Part shown: positions 37,240-48,353 of the stretch, piece by piece
Position numbering within the stretch: the stretch's first letter is position 1
How the letters are laid out: each line of letters begins with the position of its first letter
Assembly: GCF_017742995.1 (NCBI RefSeq)
Contig: NZ_CP072425.1
Location: 3,224,001 to 3,288,000 of the forward strand
DNA length: 64,000 nt
Direction of reading: 5' to 3'
Source of the DNA: Pseudoalteromonas viridis
Lineage (GTDB): Bacteria; Pseudomonadota; Gammaproteobacteria; Enterobacterales; Alteromonadaceae
Translations under genes and position numbers: made by a program
The notes under the pieces: model-generated
Told to the model about the DNA's origin: nothing
The model's database searches: none
What the model saw: only the letters and a program-made list of their open reading frames with translations

Positions 37240-38445
37240 ATGAATGAGGTTGTACTAGAGAAGATGGAAGCCCTCGACAGTGGAGAAGTGATTGACAGCA
37301 TGACGGACATCGTTGCCTGCCTGAATACCAGTGACTCAATCCAGCGCTTTTTGCTGGATATACACTGTATTTTGCAAAAGGTAACTTACGCGGACAACTT
37401 CTACGTTGTGTTGTTTCGCGAGGACGGCAGCCTGACTTTCCCCTACTTCCACGACGTAAAGGATGATATTAACCCCGAAGACTTGGAAGCCTTGTCACTG
37501 GACGAAATCGCCCATTCATTGACGGCCTATGCGTTACAGTCACAAAGTGTGTGTAACTACAACTGCGAGCAGCTGCATCAGCTGGTTGCTCAGGGTCGGT
37601 TAAATATTATCGGCACTGTACCAAAGCAATGGCTGTGCTTCCCGCTGGTTAATCGCAATAATTTTATGGGGGCGTTTATCATTCAGTCTTATCGGCGTGA
37701 AGATGAATACTCAGGCGTGATTGTGGATGTGCTTTACACCATCAGCCATGTGATCTCTTCTGCGCTGGACGCCTTTAATAACCAGCAAGCCCTGGTAGAA
37801 GCCAACAAAGTGTTGCAAAACTACCAAAGTGAGTTAGAAAGCAAAGTGGCCGAGCGAACCCAGGAGCTTGAGTCCAGCCTGTCTGAACTACAAAAAGAAA
37901 TTCGGACCCGTGAAGCGCTTCAGCAGCGGCTGGAGCATGAAGCCTTACATGATACGCTAACGGGCCTGACCAACCGAAAATTCTTATTCCGAGAGCTGAA
38001 TAACCTGGCCGAGCGCTCAAAGCGCGGCCCGGTGTCTGTGCATATCTTGTACCTCGATTTAGACGATTTTAAGCCCATTAACGACAACTACGGCCATCAC
38101 AATGGCGATATTGTGTTGCAGGAAGTGGCCCGCAGAATTCAAAGTGAACTGCGCAGCTACGACGTACTTTGCCGTCTCGGCGGGGATGAGTTTGTTGTGG
38201 TTCTGTCTGATCCCATAGACAGACCGGTATTAATGCAGATCTGCACTCGCCTTATTGCCTGCTTGTGTGCCCCCATCTCGCTGGAAGAGGGACAGACGGT
38301 ACAATGTGGCTGTAGTATAGGGGTTGCGAATAACCACGGGGTATTCACGGCTGAAGCGCTGCTCAAGTGTGCCGATAGTGCGCTTTATTCATCCAAAGAG
38401 CTGGGTAAAAATCAGGCTTACTTTTATGATGAGCCGGTGCTTTGA
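37240..38445 (+). CDS. GAF-GGDEF diguanylate cyclase
   Basis: This 401-residue cytosolic enzyme makes cyclic di-GMP. It has a GAF-like sensor (about 30-185), a coiled-coil linker (about 190-228, VAERTQELESSLSELQKE) and a GGDEF domain (230-400). The active-site motif GGDEF is at 314-318, and the inhibitory I-site RSYD lies five residues before it, so product inhibition is expected. The signal sensed is unknown. It is divergent from the EB_dh operon across 225 bases that must hold both promoters. Confidence 0.92.
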   Translation: MNEVVLEKMEALDSGEVIDSMTDIVACLNTSDSIQRFLLDIHCILQKVTYADNFYVVLFREDGSLTFPYFHDVKDDINPEDLEALSLDEIAHSLTAYALQSQSVCNYNCEQLHQLVAQGRLNIIGTVPKQWLCFPLVNRNNFMGAFIIQSYRREDEYSGVIVDVLYTISHVISSALDAFNNQQALVEANKVLQNYQSELESKVAERTQELESSLSELQKEIRTREALQQRLEHEALHDTLTGLTNRKFLFRELNNLAERSKRGPVSVHILYLDLDDFKPINDNYGHHNGDIVLQEVARRIQSELRSYDVLCRLGGDEFVVVLSDPIDRPVLMQICTRLIACLCAPISLEEGQTVQCGCSIGVANNHGVFTAEALLKCADSALYSSKELGKNQAYFYDEPVL

Positions 38446-38556
38446 CCACAAAAACCACAACCTCATACTGGTAAGTGCAAATCAATCGGCACTGGCTTTT
38501 GCTTTGCAGCGACGATTGCATTAGGATCGGGTTTTCTCCTTAACTTTTTGGTTGTT

Positions 38557-39612
38557 ATGGCACTGAGATTATTTTTACTGGGGTTGTTTGGCTGGTGTAT
38601 GGCCGCAAGCGCGGTTGAGGTAACAGATCTATACGAAGCTACCCTGGAGGTAGATAACAAGACGCGCGCAAAACGCGTTGTTGCCAGCCAGCAGGCCCTG
38701 GACCGTGTGATCCAAAAATTGACGGGCCGCACGGAGCATTTAAACCACCCACTGATCCGCCAAAGTAAAAAACGCATTTCTGATTATATGCTCAAATACG
38801 AGTATATTGAATCTGCCGACGGTGACATCAAAATCCGCGTCCGGTTTGAAGCCGATAAAGTAGAGCAGCTGGTCAGGGACAGCAACTTACCTTTGTGGGG
38901 CAACCGTCGCCCTATGATTGCCATTTGGTTAGTGATTGAAGACAACTTGCGACGAGAGTTTGTGACGCAGGAAAGCTACCCTCAGCTGGAGAGACTCATT
39001 TACGACACGGCAGCCGAGTGGGGGATCCCTGTGGTTGTGCCACTGATGGACCTGACCGACCGCGCTCAGGTGGGCATTGCTGAGGTATGGGGTAATTTTT
39101 CTGAGCCTGTTGAGGCCGCATCCATGCGCTATAATGCCGAGCGGGTGATCACCGGACGGCTGTTTAAACAACCCAACAGCAGCAGCTGGCAGTTGGACTG
39201 GCGTTATACCGATACTGACCAGTTTGAGTCGACCCAGCAGGTCGGCGACAAACAACAACTGCTTATTGCCATGATCAATGATATGTCAACGGCGCTGGCT
39301 GCGGAATATGTGATTGATCCCAACCGCTCATATGCGACCAACAGCACTGTTTTAACCGTTGATAAACTGACTTCGTTCAGCAAAATTGAACTGGCCAGAC
39401 GACAGTTGCTCAGTATTAGCACGGTCCAGGATGTTGATGTGATTTATCGTCAGGGCGATCTGGTCAAGTTTGAAGTAGAGCACGGCTCGTCCGTGGTTGA
39501 TTTGCAAAAGTCGCTGAAATTAGAACGTGCATTCAGCGTGTTTGTTGACCCGCGTGCGTTTTATCAGGTGGCCAGTGCTAACAACCTCAGATACAGCTGG
39601 GTGGGGCAATAA
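38557..39612 (+). CDS. DUF2066 domain-containing exported protein
   Basis: The 351-residue protein has a signal peptide (about 1-20, ASA-V) and the DUF2066 pattern VTDLYEATLEVDNKTRAKRV, then a Gln/Leu-rich region KLTGRTEHL. Its function is unknown, but the family is conserved in marine gammaproteobacteria, almost always just upstream of hda, as here (one base between stop and next start). The ATG at 38557 is preferred to the TTG at 38548 because the signal peptide begins there. Confidence 0.82.
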   Translation: MALRLFLLGLFGWCMAASAVEVTDLYEATLEVDNKTRAKRVVASQQALDRVIQKLTGRTEHLNHPLIRQSKKRISDYMLKYEYIESADGDIKIRVRFEADKVEQLVRDSNLPLWGNRRPMIAIWLVIEDNLRREFVTQESYPQLERLIYDTAAEWGIPVVVPLMDLTDRAQVGIAEVWGNFSEPVEAASMRYNAERVITGRLFKQPNSSSWQLDWRYTDTDQFESTQQVGDKQQLLIAMINDMSTALAAEYVIDPNRSYATNSTVLTVDKLTSFSKIELARRQLLSISTVQDVDVIYRQGDLVKFEVEHGSSVVDLQKSLKLERAFSVFVDPRAFYQVASANNLRYSWVGQ

Positions 39613-39613
39613 T

Positions 39614-40318
39614 ATGATGCAGCCAATGCAAATGGCGTTGCCTGTCACACTACCTGATGATGAAACATTTAGTGCCTATTTTGGCGGTGAAGGGTCGCTG
39701 GAAGTTACGCACCTGAAAAATGCGCTGGAGGCGATCCATCAGGATTTTCAGTTTACCTATCTGTGTGGTTTGGGCGACTCGGGCAAGTCTCACCTGCTGT
39801 ATGCCACCTGTATTCATGCTCAGGAACAGGGCTTGTCGACCATATTACTGTCGCTCAGAGAGGTGATTAACTTTGGCCCGGCTGTGCTCGACGGGCTTGA
39901 AGCGTTGGATGTGGTTTGCATTGATGACGTGCACTTAGTCGCGGGCAATGAATCCTGGGAAAAAGCCCTGTTTAACTTTTTTAACCGTTTTAATGAGCCC
40001 GGAAAATGCCTGGTTGTAACGGCCGATCTGCTGCCGAATATGCTCAATCTCAGCCTGCCAGATCTGGAGTCTCGTTTTACCTGGGGCACCACCTTTCAGA
40101 TCCGCTCAATGAGTGATGACGATAAGGCCGAAGCGCTGGTTAAAAGAGCTAAAATGCGAGGCCTGGAACTCAGTGACGAATGCGCCCGGTTTTTACTAAC
40201 CCGGCTGAGCCGCGATATGCGTGCATTATTAGATGTGCTCGATAAACTGGATCATGCATCCATGGCGGCGCAGCGAAAACTGACCATCCCCTTTATTAAA
40301 ACTACATTGAATTTGTAA
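39614..40318 (+). CDS. hda: DnaA regulatory inactivator Hda
   Basis: Hda binds the DNA-loaded beta clamp and promotes hydrolysis of DnaA-bound ATP, preventing re-initiation. The 234-residue protein has the N-terminal clamp-binding motif QMALPVTL, followed by PDDETF. The AAA+ domain has a degenerate Walker A (GLGDSGKSHLLYA), Walker B VVCIDDVHL and a sensor 2/arginine-finger region LSRDMRALLDVLD. The start at 39614 gives the family's normal N-terminus; the longer frame from 39527 is not used. It overlaps the DUF2066 transcript. Confidence 0.95.
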   Translation: MMQPMQMALPVTLPDDETFSAYFGGEGSLEVTHLKNALEAIHQDFQFTYLCGLGDSGKSHLLYATCIHAQEQGLSTILLSLREVINFGPAVLDGLEALDVVCIDDVHLVAGNESWEKALFNFFNRFNEPGKCLVVTADLLPNMLNLSLPDLESRFTWGTTFQIRSMSDDDKAEALVKRAKMRGLELSDECARFLLTRLSRDMRALLDVLDKLDHASMAAQRKLTIPFIKTTLNL

Positions 40319-40460
40319 CCATCAGCTGTGGAATTTTTGAGCGTCTCAGTCATAAATTCCGCCTAAAACCTCAAACCGGCCCAAAATCAACTAACAACCC
40401 GTAAATTGTCCAAGAAAAGCCCCTAATTTGGGCTAGAATCTGCCCCGTTGTTTCAGTTAT

Positions 40461-40466
40461 TATAAT
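40461..40466 (+). promoter_or_regulatory. Candidate -10 box of pheST-ihfA
   Basis: A perfect TATAAT lies 45 bases before the pheS start, within a 192-base gap after hda. No good -35 box is visible at 16-18 bases, so the call is tentative. A 5-bp inverted repeat AGCCC/GGGCT lies upstream at about 40418-40434. Confidence 0.35.
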
Positions 40467-40477
40467 CGATTCAATGA

Positions 40478-41491
<1,014 letters not shown>

Positions 41492-41504
41492 GAGCGATAC
41501 AACA

Positions 41505-43892
41505 ATGAAATTTAGTGAAAAGTGGTTAAGAGAATGGGTTAATCCTGCGATTGATACCGAGGCTCTATCTGAACAGCTATCAATGGCCGGTCTGGAAGTC
41601 GACGGTGTCGATCCGGTTGCAGGTGATTTTGATGGCGTGGTTATCGGTGAAGTGGTTGAGTGTGGTCAGCACCCGGATGCAGACAAGCTACGTGTAACCA
41701 AAGTAAACGTTGGCGAAGACGAGCTGCTGGACATCGTCTGTGGTGCGGCAAACTGTCGTGCGGGCCTGAAAGTAGCTGTGGCGAAAGTCGGTGCAGTTTT
41801 GCCAGGCGGCTTTAAGATCAAAAAAGCAAAATTACGCGGCCAGCCTTCACACGGCATGCTGTGTGCGTTTGAAGAGCTGGGCATGGCAGAAAGCTCAGAT
41901 GGTATTTTAGAGCTACCAGCTGATGCACAAATTGGCCAAAACATCCGCGAATACTTCAACCTTGACGACGTCACCATCGACGTTGACCTGACTGCAAACC
42001 GCAGTGATTGTCTGGGCATTAAAGGCCTGGCGCGCGAAGTCGGCGTACTAAATGGTATTGATGTCAATGAGCTGGCTATCCCGGCCGTTGAACCTACTAT
42101 TGATGACAAAATTGAGATTGAACTGGTTAACAGCCAGGCTTGTCCTCGTTACCTTGGCCGTGTGGTTAAGGGCATCAACCTGGATGCGGTTACGCCTTTA
42201 TGGATGGTTGAAAAACTGCGTCGCTCGGGCATTCGTTCGATCGATCCGGTTGTTGATATTACCAACTATGTGTTGCTTGAGCTGGGCCACCCAATGCATG
42301 CCTTCGATTTGAATGCCATTGAAGGTGGGATCAAAGTACGCAGCGCAGCAGAAAACGAAGAGCTGGTATTGCTTGATGGCAATACGGCCAAGCTGAAGCC
42401 AAGCACGCTGGTCATTGCCGATCACAACAAAGCGCTGGCGATGGCTGGTATCTTCGGTGGTGAAAACTCCGGTGTTAAAGAAGGCACTACAGACATCTTG
42501 CTTGAAAGTGCTTTCTTTAATCCGTTGGCAATCGCCGGTCAGGCACGTAGCTATGGCCTACATACTGATGCATCACACCGCTACGAGCGTGGCGTTGATT
42601 ATCAATTACAGCGTGATGCCATGGAGCGCGCGACGGCGTTGCTACTTGAGATTGCGGGTGGACAGGCCGGTCCTGTGGTAGAAGCGGTGTCTGAGTCAGA
42701 TTTGCCAGAGGCAAAATCAGTAACGCTTCGTCGCGTACGTCTTGATCGCGTTATCGGCTACCATATTGAAGATAGCAAAGTGACAGACATTCTGACGCGT
42801 TTGGGTCTGAATGTGACCTTTGCCAACGACAGCTGGACAGCCGTAGTACCAAGTTACCGCTTTGACATCAGCATTGAAGAAGATCTGATTGAAGAAGTTG
42901 CACGCGTGTTTGGTTACAACAACATTCCAAACGTTGCCCCAACAGCGGCGTTAAAGATGACCGACCATCAGGAAGCGCGTTTACCGGTTTCTCGCTTGCG
43001 CAATGAACTGGTTGCACGTGGTTATCAGGAAGCGATCACCTACAGCTTTGTTGATCCGAAGAAGCAACAGCTGTTACACCCTGAAAGTGACGCGCTGGTA
43101 TTGCCTCACCCAATTTCTGTTGAAATGTCGGCAATGCGCGTTAGCCTGATGCCAGGACTGCTTAATGCGGTTGCGTATAACCAAAACCGTCAGCAGTCAC
43201 GTATTCGTTTGTTCGAGCACGGCCTGAAGTTCATTAAAGATGAAACTGCAGAAAACGGCGTTCGTCAAACGCCGGTCATTGGCGGCGTGGTTTATGGTAA
43301 TACGCACAACGAACACTGGGGTATTGCAAGCCGTAAAACCGACTTCTTTGATGTGAAAGGGGACGTAGAAGCATTACTGGCCCTGTGTAACGATAAAGCG
43401 CGTTTCAGCTTTAAAGCACAGGCATGTGATGGGCTACATCCTGGTCAATCAGCGGCAATCTATGCTAATGGCGAGCAAGTCGGCTTTATTGGTGCGGTGC
43501 ATCCACAACTGCAAAAGTCATTGGATCTAAATGAAACCGCGTATGTTTTTGAAGTTGAAACAACGGCAATCGCTCAGCGACAGCTTCCAGAAGCGGTTAG
43601 TATCTCGAAATTCCCGTCAAATCGCCGTGATATTGCTATTTTAGTTGCAGATGATGTAAAAATAGGCGATATTTTAGAAAGCATTGAGAAAGTTGGCGGA
43701 AATCAATTAGTTGACCTAAACTTATTCGATGTGTATAAGGGCAAAGGTATTGAGCCTGGTTATAAGAGTTTAGCCATTGCTCTAACACTGCAAGCCGTTG
43801 ATAGAACGCTCGAAGAGAAAGACATCAACGACACTGTAGAAATCGTGGTGGCCGAATTGGCCAAACAATTTAATGCATCGTTGAGGGACTAG
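41505..43892 (+). CDS. pheT: Phenylalanyl-tRNA synthetase beta subunit
   Basis: This is the large editing and tRNA-binding subunit, 795 residues. It contains an N-terminal OB-fold tRNA-binding domain (about 40-150, [13 protein letters not shown]), the B3/B4 editing region ([15 protein letters not shown] onward), B5, a catalytic-like core and a C-terminal FDX anticodon-binding domain ([18 protein letters not shown]). It lies 13 bases after pheS and 2 bases before ihfA. Confidence 0.98.
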   Translation: MKFSEKWLREWVNPAIDTEALSEQLSMAGLEVDGVDPVAGDFDGVVIGEVVECGQHPDADKLRVTKVNVGEDELLDIVCGAANCRAGLKVAVAKVGAVLPGGFKIKKAKLRGQPSHGMLCAFEELGMAESSDGILELPADAQIGQNIREYFNLDDVTIDVDLTANRSDCLGIKGLAREVGVLNGIDVNELAIPAVEPTIDDKIEIELVNSQACPRYLGRVVKGINLDAVTPLWMVEKLRRSGIRSIDPVVDITNYVLLELGHPMHAFDLNAIEGGIKVRSAAENEELVLLDGNTAKLKPSTLVIADHNKALAMAGIFGGENSGVKEGTTDILLESAFFNPLAIAGQARSYGLHTDASHRYERGVDYQLQRDAMERATALLLEIAGGQAGPVVEAVSESDLPEAKSVTLRRVRLDRVIGYHIEDSKVTDILTRLGLNVTFANDSWTAVVPSYRFDISIEEDLIEEVARVFGYNNIPNVAPTAALKMTDHQEARLPVSRLRNELVARGYQEAITYSFVDPKKQQLLHPESDALVLPHPISVEMSAMRVSLMPGLLNAVAYNQNRQQSRIRLFEHGLKFIKDETAENGVRQTPVIGGVVYGNTHNEHWGIASRKTDFFDVKGDVEALLALCNDKARFSFKAQACDGLHPGQSAAIYANGEQVGFIGAVHPQLQKSLDLNETAYVFEVETTAIAQRQLPEAVSISKFPSNRRDIAILVADDVKIGDILESIEKVGGNQLVDLNLFDVYKGKGIEPGYKSLAIALTLQAVDRTLEEKDINDTVEIVVAELAKQFNASLRD

Positions 43893-43894
43893 AT

Positions 43895-44194
43895 ATGGCG
43901 CTTACTAAAGCCGACATAGCTGAACACCTATTTGAGAAATTGGGGATAAATAAAAAGGATGCCAAAGACTTAGTTGAAGCGTTTTTTGAAGAAATCCGCT
44001 CAGCGCTGGAAAGTGGAGAGCAGGTAAAGCTGTCCGGTTTTGGTAATTTCGATCTACGCGATAAGAAAGAACGCCCAGGTCGTAACCCTAAAACTGGTGA
44101 AGACATTCCCATCTCGGCACGTCGTGTTGTAACTTTCAGACCTGGTCAGAAGTTAAAGACACGTGTAGAAGTAGGAACCAGCAAAAACCTGTGA
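43895..44194 (+). CDS. ihfA: Integration host factor alpha subunit
   Basis: This 99-residue DNA-bending HU/IHF-family protein forms the IHF heterodimer with IhfB. The N-terminal [21 protein letters not shown] and the beta-arm region [20 protein letters not shown] are diagnostic of the alpha subunit. It is translated from the pheST transcript, starting two bases after the pheT stop. Confidence 0.98.
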   Translation: MALTKADIAEHLFEKLGINKKDAKDLVEAFFEEIRSALESGEQVKLSGFGNFDLRDKKERPGRNPKTGEDIPISARRVVTFRPGQKLKTRVEVGTSKNL

Positions 44195-44270
44195 TCACGC
44201 AGTGTGCTAAGTAGTTAACCACAGGGAGCTTTTCCTGAGGTGCTCATAGGCTATCTGTCTGATAATTAAG

Positions 44271-44297
44271 AAACCCTGGCGCAAGCCGGGGTTTTTT
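44271..44297 (+). terminator. Intrinsic terminator after ihfA
   Basis: AAACCCTGGC pairs with GCCGGGGTTT (one G-T mismatch or wobble) around a GCAA loop, followed by a T run. It ends the pheST-ihfA operon. Confidence 0.88.
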
Positions 44298-44361
44298 GTC
44301 ATAAAAACTTCATTTAGCTGTTTTACCATCTGGCCTTTGTATTTGAGTTTGGAGTGCGAAG

Positions 44362-45945
44362 TTGACTCAGGGTAATCACTCCTTGACCGATCGTATTAAA
44401 AACATTGTTGTTGCTTGGTTGATCAGCTCCTTACTGTTTGGTTTACTGGCAATTTTTGTTTATGTGCAGCAAAAAGATGCCGCTAAGCAATCCGTGCAAG
44501 CCGCTTCAGAGCTGATCAGGCTAGAACTGGACACTCAGCTGCGAAACATAGATCGTTTTCTCAAGCAAGCAGAGCAACTTAATCAGGCGTGTGATGGCCG
44601 CACAATTTCTTTGATGCGAGAGCAGGTGTTTGTTAATCCTGCCTTGAGTGAGATTGGGATCGTTGATCAGTCTGGGCGCTTGTTGTGTAACTCTTTTGGT
44701 CGGCTGGACCCCGCAGTGCAAACGACTGAGCCTATCAAACAACCCGGGCTGAGATACCACGGCCCGATCATCACGGACTTTTTACAAGTACCTGCGTTTG
44801 TACTGGCGCGTACGCGCAGTGATGGCTTTGAGGTGAATGCATTACTGCCAACCAGCTGGCTGAGCGATACCCTGGACATTACGCGGCATAAAAACCTCGC
44901 GTTTATCGCATTGCTTGATGGCGAAACAGGCGTGCCCATTTTTTTGCGAGGGCAATACACCTTACCGCTGGGTGAAGTGATATTTCCGATGCGTGACGAG
45001 ATGGAGTTTGAAGGAGGCTTTGATGACGGCACACAAAAATATATTTTTGCCCGTCCACTGGCCGCTTTACCGCAACTGACCATTATGGTTGCCAGCGATG
45101 CAAAACAGCTGTCTACCATTAAGCCGGTATGGCTGCTAACGCTGCTGCTGCTCTATTGCGCCTCTTTGGTAGGGTTAACCATGTTATTAAACTATTATGA
45201 CCGCCGCGTATTGAGCAGCCGGGCACTCTTGCTGGGGGCGATAAGCCGGCAGGAGCTGTTTAACGTCTATCAGCCCCTGGTTGACGCAACCACCCGCGAG
45301 GTTGTTGGTGTTGAGGTATTGATCCGCTGGCAACATCCCCTTGAAGGCGAGCTGAGCCCGGCCTATTTTATACCAGAAGCGGAGCGCGATGGCAGTATTC
45401 AGGAATTATCCGTCTACCAGATTGAAAAGGCACTGAGCGAGTTGCGTGCAATTGTGCAGAGCAGACGCAATTTTAAAGTCTCTTTCAACGTAAACGGCTA
45501 CCTGCTGACCTGTCCGGATTATCTTCAGATGCTACATCAAGCCAATGAACTTATCCCTCAGCTGACGATAGAGCTGACCGAGCGCGATGTACTATCTCAG
45601 GCACAGATACACTCGGTGCTGCAATCCCTGGTAGAGCAGGGTGTTGAGATAGCGATAGATGACTTTGGTACAGGCTATAGCGGGCTGCACTATTTACAGA
45701 GTTTCCCCATTGATTTGCTGAAAATTGACCAAACTTTTGTTGCATCCATCGGCATGGACAACCTGCAATCTCCCGTACTCAATGCCGTGATAGAAATGGC
45801 CAATAAGCTCGATAAAAAACTGATAGCAGAAGGGGTAGAAACCGCACATCAGGCCGAGTATTTATCCCGTCAGGGCGTCACAATTCATCAGGGCTGGTAT
45901 TATTATAAGGCGATGCCCATTCACGAATTGAAGCAAATTTGCTAG
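44362..45945 (+). CDS. CSS-motif/EAL cyclic-di-GMP phosphodiesterase
   Basis: This 527-residue membrane protein degrades c-di-GMP. It has TM1 (about 15-36), a periplasmic CSS-motif sensor (about 40-250, ACDGRTISLMREQV and LLCNSFG with the conserved Cys), TM2 (about 253-275) and a cytoplasmic EAL domain (285-527). Catalytic segments are present: EVLIR (EAL variant), NVNGYLL, ELTERD, DDFGTGYSGL, EGVET and QGWYYYKAMP. In known relatives, redox state of the periplasmic Cys controls activity through DsbA/DsbB. TTG at 44362 with GGAG seven bases before it is the start. Confidence 0.9.
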   Translation: MTQGNHSLTDRIKNIVVAWLISSLLFGLLAIFVYVQQKDAAKQSVQAASELIRLELDTQLRNIDRFLKQAEQLNQACDGRTISLMREQVFVNPALSEIGIVDQSGRLLCNSFGRLDPAVQTTEPIKQPGLRYHGPIITDFLQVPAFVLARTRSDGFEVNALLPTSWLSDTLDITRHKNLAFIALLDGETGVPIFLRGQYTLPLGEVIFPMRDEMEFEGGFDDGTQKYIFARPLAALPQLTIMVASDAKQLSTIKPVWLLTLLLLYCASLVGLTMLLNYYDRRVLSSRALLLGAISRQELFNVYQPLVDATTREVVGVEVLIRWQHPLEGELSPAYFIPEAERDGSIQELSVYQIEKALSELRAIVQSRRNFKVSFNVNGYLLTCPDYLQMLHQANELIPQLTIELTERDVLSQAQIHSVLQSLVEQGVEIAIDDFGTGYSGLHYLQSFPIDLLKIDQTFVASIGMDNLQSPVLNAVIEMANKLDKKLIAEGVETAHQAEYLSRQGVTIHQGWYYYKAMPIHELKQIC

Positions 45946-45965
45946 ACATTCATGGAATGGGCAGT

Positions 45966-45990
45966 AAAAAGCCCCGATGTCGGGGCTTTT
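45966..45990. terminator. Bidirectional intrinsic terminator
   Basis: AAAAGCCCCGA and its complement form an 11-bp perfect stem with a two-base loop, with A/T runs on both sides. It serves both the EAL gene (plus) and the alpha-glucosidase gene (minus). Confidence 0.92.
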
Positions 45991-46000
45991 GTTCAAGGGG

Positions 46001-47623
46001 TTACAATGAAGCAAAGTAGCAGCCAAATCCGGGCAGGGATAGCTGGCCGTCTTCATAGTGACCATTATGGTGAACGATTTCCAGGTGCTGAGCATGGCCT
46101 GTAAGCGTTATCGCCAATTGTGCTGGTTGCTCGTTGAGGTTAAATGCGCACAACAAAGTCTTGCCCTGATGACGTCGATAAAATGCCAGCACGGGTTCCG
46201 GGGTATCAATAAACTCAATATCACCGACCTGTAGTTCAGGCATCGTATTGCGCCAGGCCATAAACGCCTGATAGCGACTTAGCACTGAGTCCGCTGCGTC
46301 GGCTTGCTCAGAGACTGCTCTAAGCTGATGCGCTGGCGAAACTGGCAGCCAGGGCTTGCCTTCAGTAAAACCCGCATGTCCAAGCTGAGTATCCCACGGC
46401 ATAGGTGTTCTGCAGCCATCACGGCCTTTAAAATTAGGCCAGAACGTAATGCCATAGGGGTCTTGTAAGTCTTCAAAGGCAACATCCGCTTCGCCCAGAC
46501 CCAGCTCTTCGCCTTGGTACATGCACACGCTGCCACGTAAAGAGCCGAGCAAGGCGGTGAGCATACTAGCCTGACGATCATCAACTGTTTTGCCGTCTTT
46601 AGACCAGCGACTCGCAACGCGCTCAACGTCGTGATTACTGAATGCCCAGCACGGCCAGCCTTCGATCATGACCGCTTCAAGACGCGATACGGTTTCACGA
46701 ATATAACTTGCACTGTAGTCTTTGGTTAGTAACTCAAAGCTGTAGCCCATGTGCAGCTTATCGCCGCCAGACGTGTATTCCGCCATGGTCTGAAGAGAGT
46801 CTTCAGATGAAATCTCGCCCAAACTCACAGTGCCCGGGTAACGGTCGAGCAGAGCACGGATCTCGGCCATAAAGCTGAGGTTTTCCGGCTGAGTATTGTT
46901 GTAATAATGGTACTGGAACGCATAAGGGTTGTCTTCGCTAAAGCCGCGACCCTGGCGCAATTCCTTAGGTTTAGCCGGGTTGTCTCGTAACTGCTCATCA
47001 TGGAAACAGAAGTTAATCGCATCAAGGCGGAAGCCGTCGACCCCTTTTTTCAGCCAGAACTCCACATTGTCCAGCACAGCCTGACGCACGTCTGGGTTAT
47101 GGAAATTCAAGTCCGGTTGCTCGGTCAGGAAGTTGTGCAAGTAGTACTGACAACGGCGCGAGTCCCATTGCCAGGCAACTCCGCCAAAAATAGACAGCCA
47201 GTTATTCGGCGGGCTGCCATCAGGCTTGGCATCTGCCCACACATACCAGTCGGCCTTAGGGTTATCCTGGCTGATGCGGCTTTCACTGAACCAGGGGTGC
47301 TCATCCGATGTATGGCTCAGTACCTGATCAATAATGATCTTAATATCGCGTTGATGCGCTTTATCAATCAGCTCGTCAAAGTCATCCAGGTTACCAAACA
47401 TTGGGTCGATATCACGATAGTCGCTGATATCATAACCAAAGTCTTTCATCGGTGACTTAAAAAAGGGTGAGACCCAGATGGCATCTACGCCAAGCGACTT
47501 AATATAGTCAAGCTTGCTAATGATCCCCTGAATATCGCCAATTCCATCGTTATTGGTGTCACAAAAGCTGCGAGGGTAAACCTGATAAATTACCGCGCCT
47601 TTCCACCATTCTTTTTGAGCCAT
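46001..47623 (-). CDS. GH13 alpha-glucosidase (GH13_23-like), cytoplasmic
   Basis: The enzyme hydrolyses terminal alpha-1,4-glucosidic bonds of maltose and short maltodextrins. The 540-residue protein has no signal peptide, so it acts in the cytoplasm. GH13 motifs are VYPRSFCDTNNDGIGDI, DGFRLDAINF (nucleophile Asp), SLGEISSED (acid/base Glu) and FSNHDVERV (stabilising Asp). ATG 47623 has AGGAG seven bases upstream; ATG 47629 would be too close to it. The gene is divergent from the TonB-dependent receptor, with an operator palindrome about 205 bases upstream. Confidence 0.92.
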   Translation of the reverse strand: MAQKEWWKGAVIYQVYPRSFCDTNNDGIGDIQGIISKLDYIKSLGVDAIWVSPFFKSPMKDFGYDISDYRDIDPMFGNLDDFDELIDKAHQRDIKIIIDQVLSHTSDEHPWFSESRISQDNPKADWYVWADAKPDGSPPNNWLSIFGGVAWQWDSRRCQYYLHNFLTEQPDLNFHNPDVRQAVLDNVEFWLKKGVDGFRLDAINFCFHDEQLRDNPAKPKELRQGRGFSEDNPYAFQYHYYNNTQPENLSFMAEIRALLDRYPGTVSLGEISSEDSLQTMAEYTSGGDKLHMGYSFELLTKDYSASYIRETVSRLEAVMIEGWPCWAFSNHDVERVASRWSKDGKTVDDRQASMLTALLGSLRGSVCMYQGEELGLGEADVAFEDLQDPYGITFWPNFKGRDGCRTPMPWDTQLGHAGFTEGKPWLPVSPAHQLRAVSEQADAADSVLSRYQAFMAWRNTMPELQVGDIEFIDTPEPVLAFYRRHQGKTLLCAFNLNEQPAQLAITLTGHAQHLEIVHHNGHYEDGQLSLPGFGCYFASL

Positions 47624-47826
47624 GCACATTCTCCTGCGCCGTGCAGTCGGGTTGTCGTATAGAAAAACCTGCTGAGGTCATTTGGCAACACTCTGTTTTG
47701 AGTGGCTCAATAACTGTAGTCAATTCAGACGAATTGAGGTCAGGTTTTTGGTTAAGCTGGATACGCCAACACGTATTATTAACAATGGCGAAAAGCATAC
47801 GGCATGCGCTGATATGAGTAAAAAGC

Positions 47827-47842
47827 CTGCATACGTATGCAG
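47827..47842. promoter_or_regulatory. LacI-type operator 1 (maltodextrin locus)
   Basis: CTGCATACGTATGCAG is a perfect 16-bp palindrome upstream of the alpha-glucosidase gene. Even symmetry with a central CG is the hallmark of LacI-family operators. Confidence 0.75.
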
Positions 47843-48187
47843 CATAATTAGTTGCAACTGAATTAATATAAATCAGCCTATGCAAACTTGTCGGGACTGT
47901 TTACCAATATATGTACCATGCCTGACATGGCCTTTTATTATCTGTGTTACAGTTAGATTAATTGGTAATACCAATTACCTAATGAATGATAAGCTAAAAA
48001 AATCAGCAAAGTTTTGCGACGCTTTCACTGGCAGATATTTGAATTTAGTTAACACTTAGTAAATTCAAGTGAAGGAGAGTACCCGACGCCCATGCTGTGA
48101 TTGTTGCGATAACATTTATAAAAGGAACAGTAGCTTAGCGCCATTAGGGGTGAATGTTCTGTGAACAAAATGAAAGGGGGGTTGCGT

Positions 48188-48201
48188 TGAATACGTATGC
48201 A
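48188..48201. promoter_or_regulatory. LacI-type operator 2 (maltodextrin locus)
   Basis: TGAATACGTATGCA has the same core as operator 1 and is identical to operator 3 at 52867. It lies about 150 bases before the TonB-dependent receptor start. Confidence 0.7.
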
Positions 48202-48353
48202 TAAAGTTGTTTGCATGTTGAACGCAGCGCTACTATTGCCGCTGACAACAAAATTACCGCCTTTATAAATCGTTGTAGCGCTCCACGGTATACCGTGTGA
48301 CGAATTAACAAACAACTAGGCGTCATAAAAATGGTTAATTGGGATAAAACACT

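Larger units (their letters stand above)
47624..48353. promoter_or_regulatory. Divergent control region of the maltodextrin locus
   Basis: The 730-base gene-free stretch contains two copies of an ATACGTAT-centred palindrome (47827-47842 and 48188-48201), which are annotated separately. The rest is AT-rich with no convincing ORF. It must hold the promoters of the alpha-glucosidase and the TonB-dependent receptor. The receptor leader is long, about 150 bases after the second palindrome. Confidence 0.6.

Noticed and set aside
48049..48315. Minus-strand frame in the maltodextrin control region
   Set aside because: It covers the operator at 48188, has no family resemblance or ribosome binding site, and lies in AT-rich intergenic DNA.
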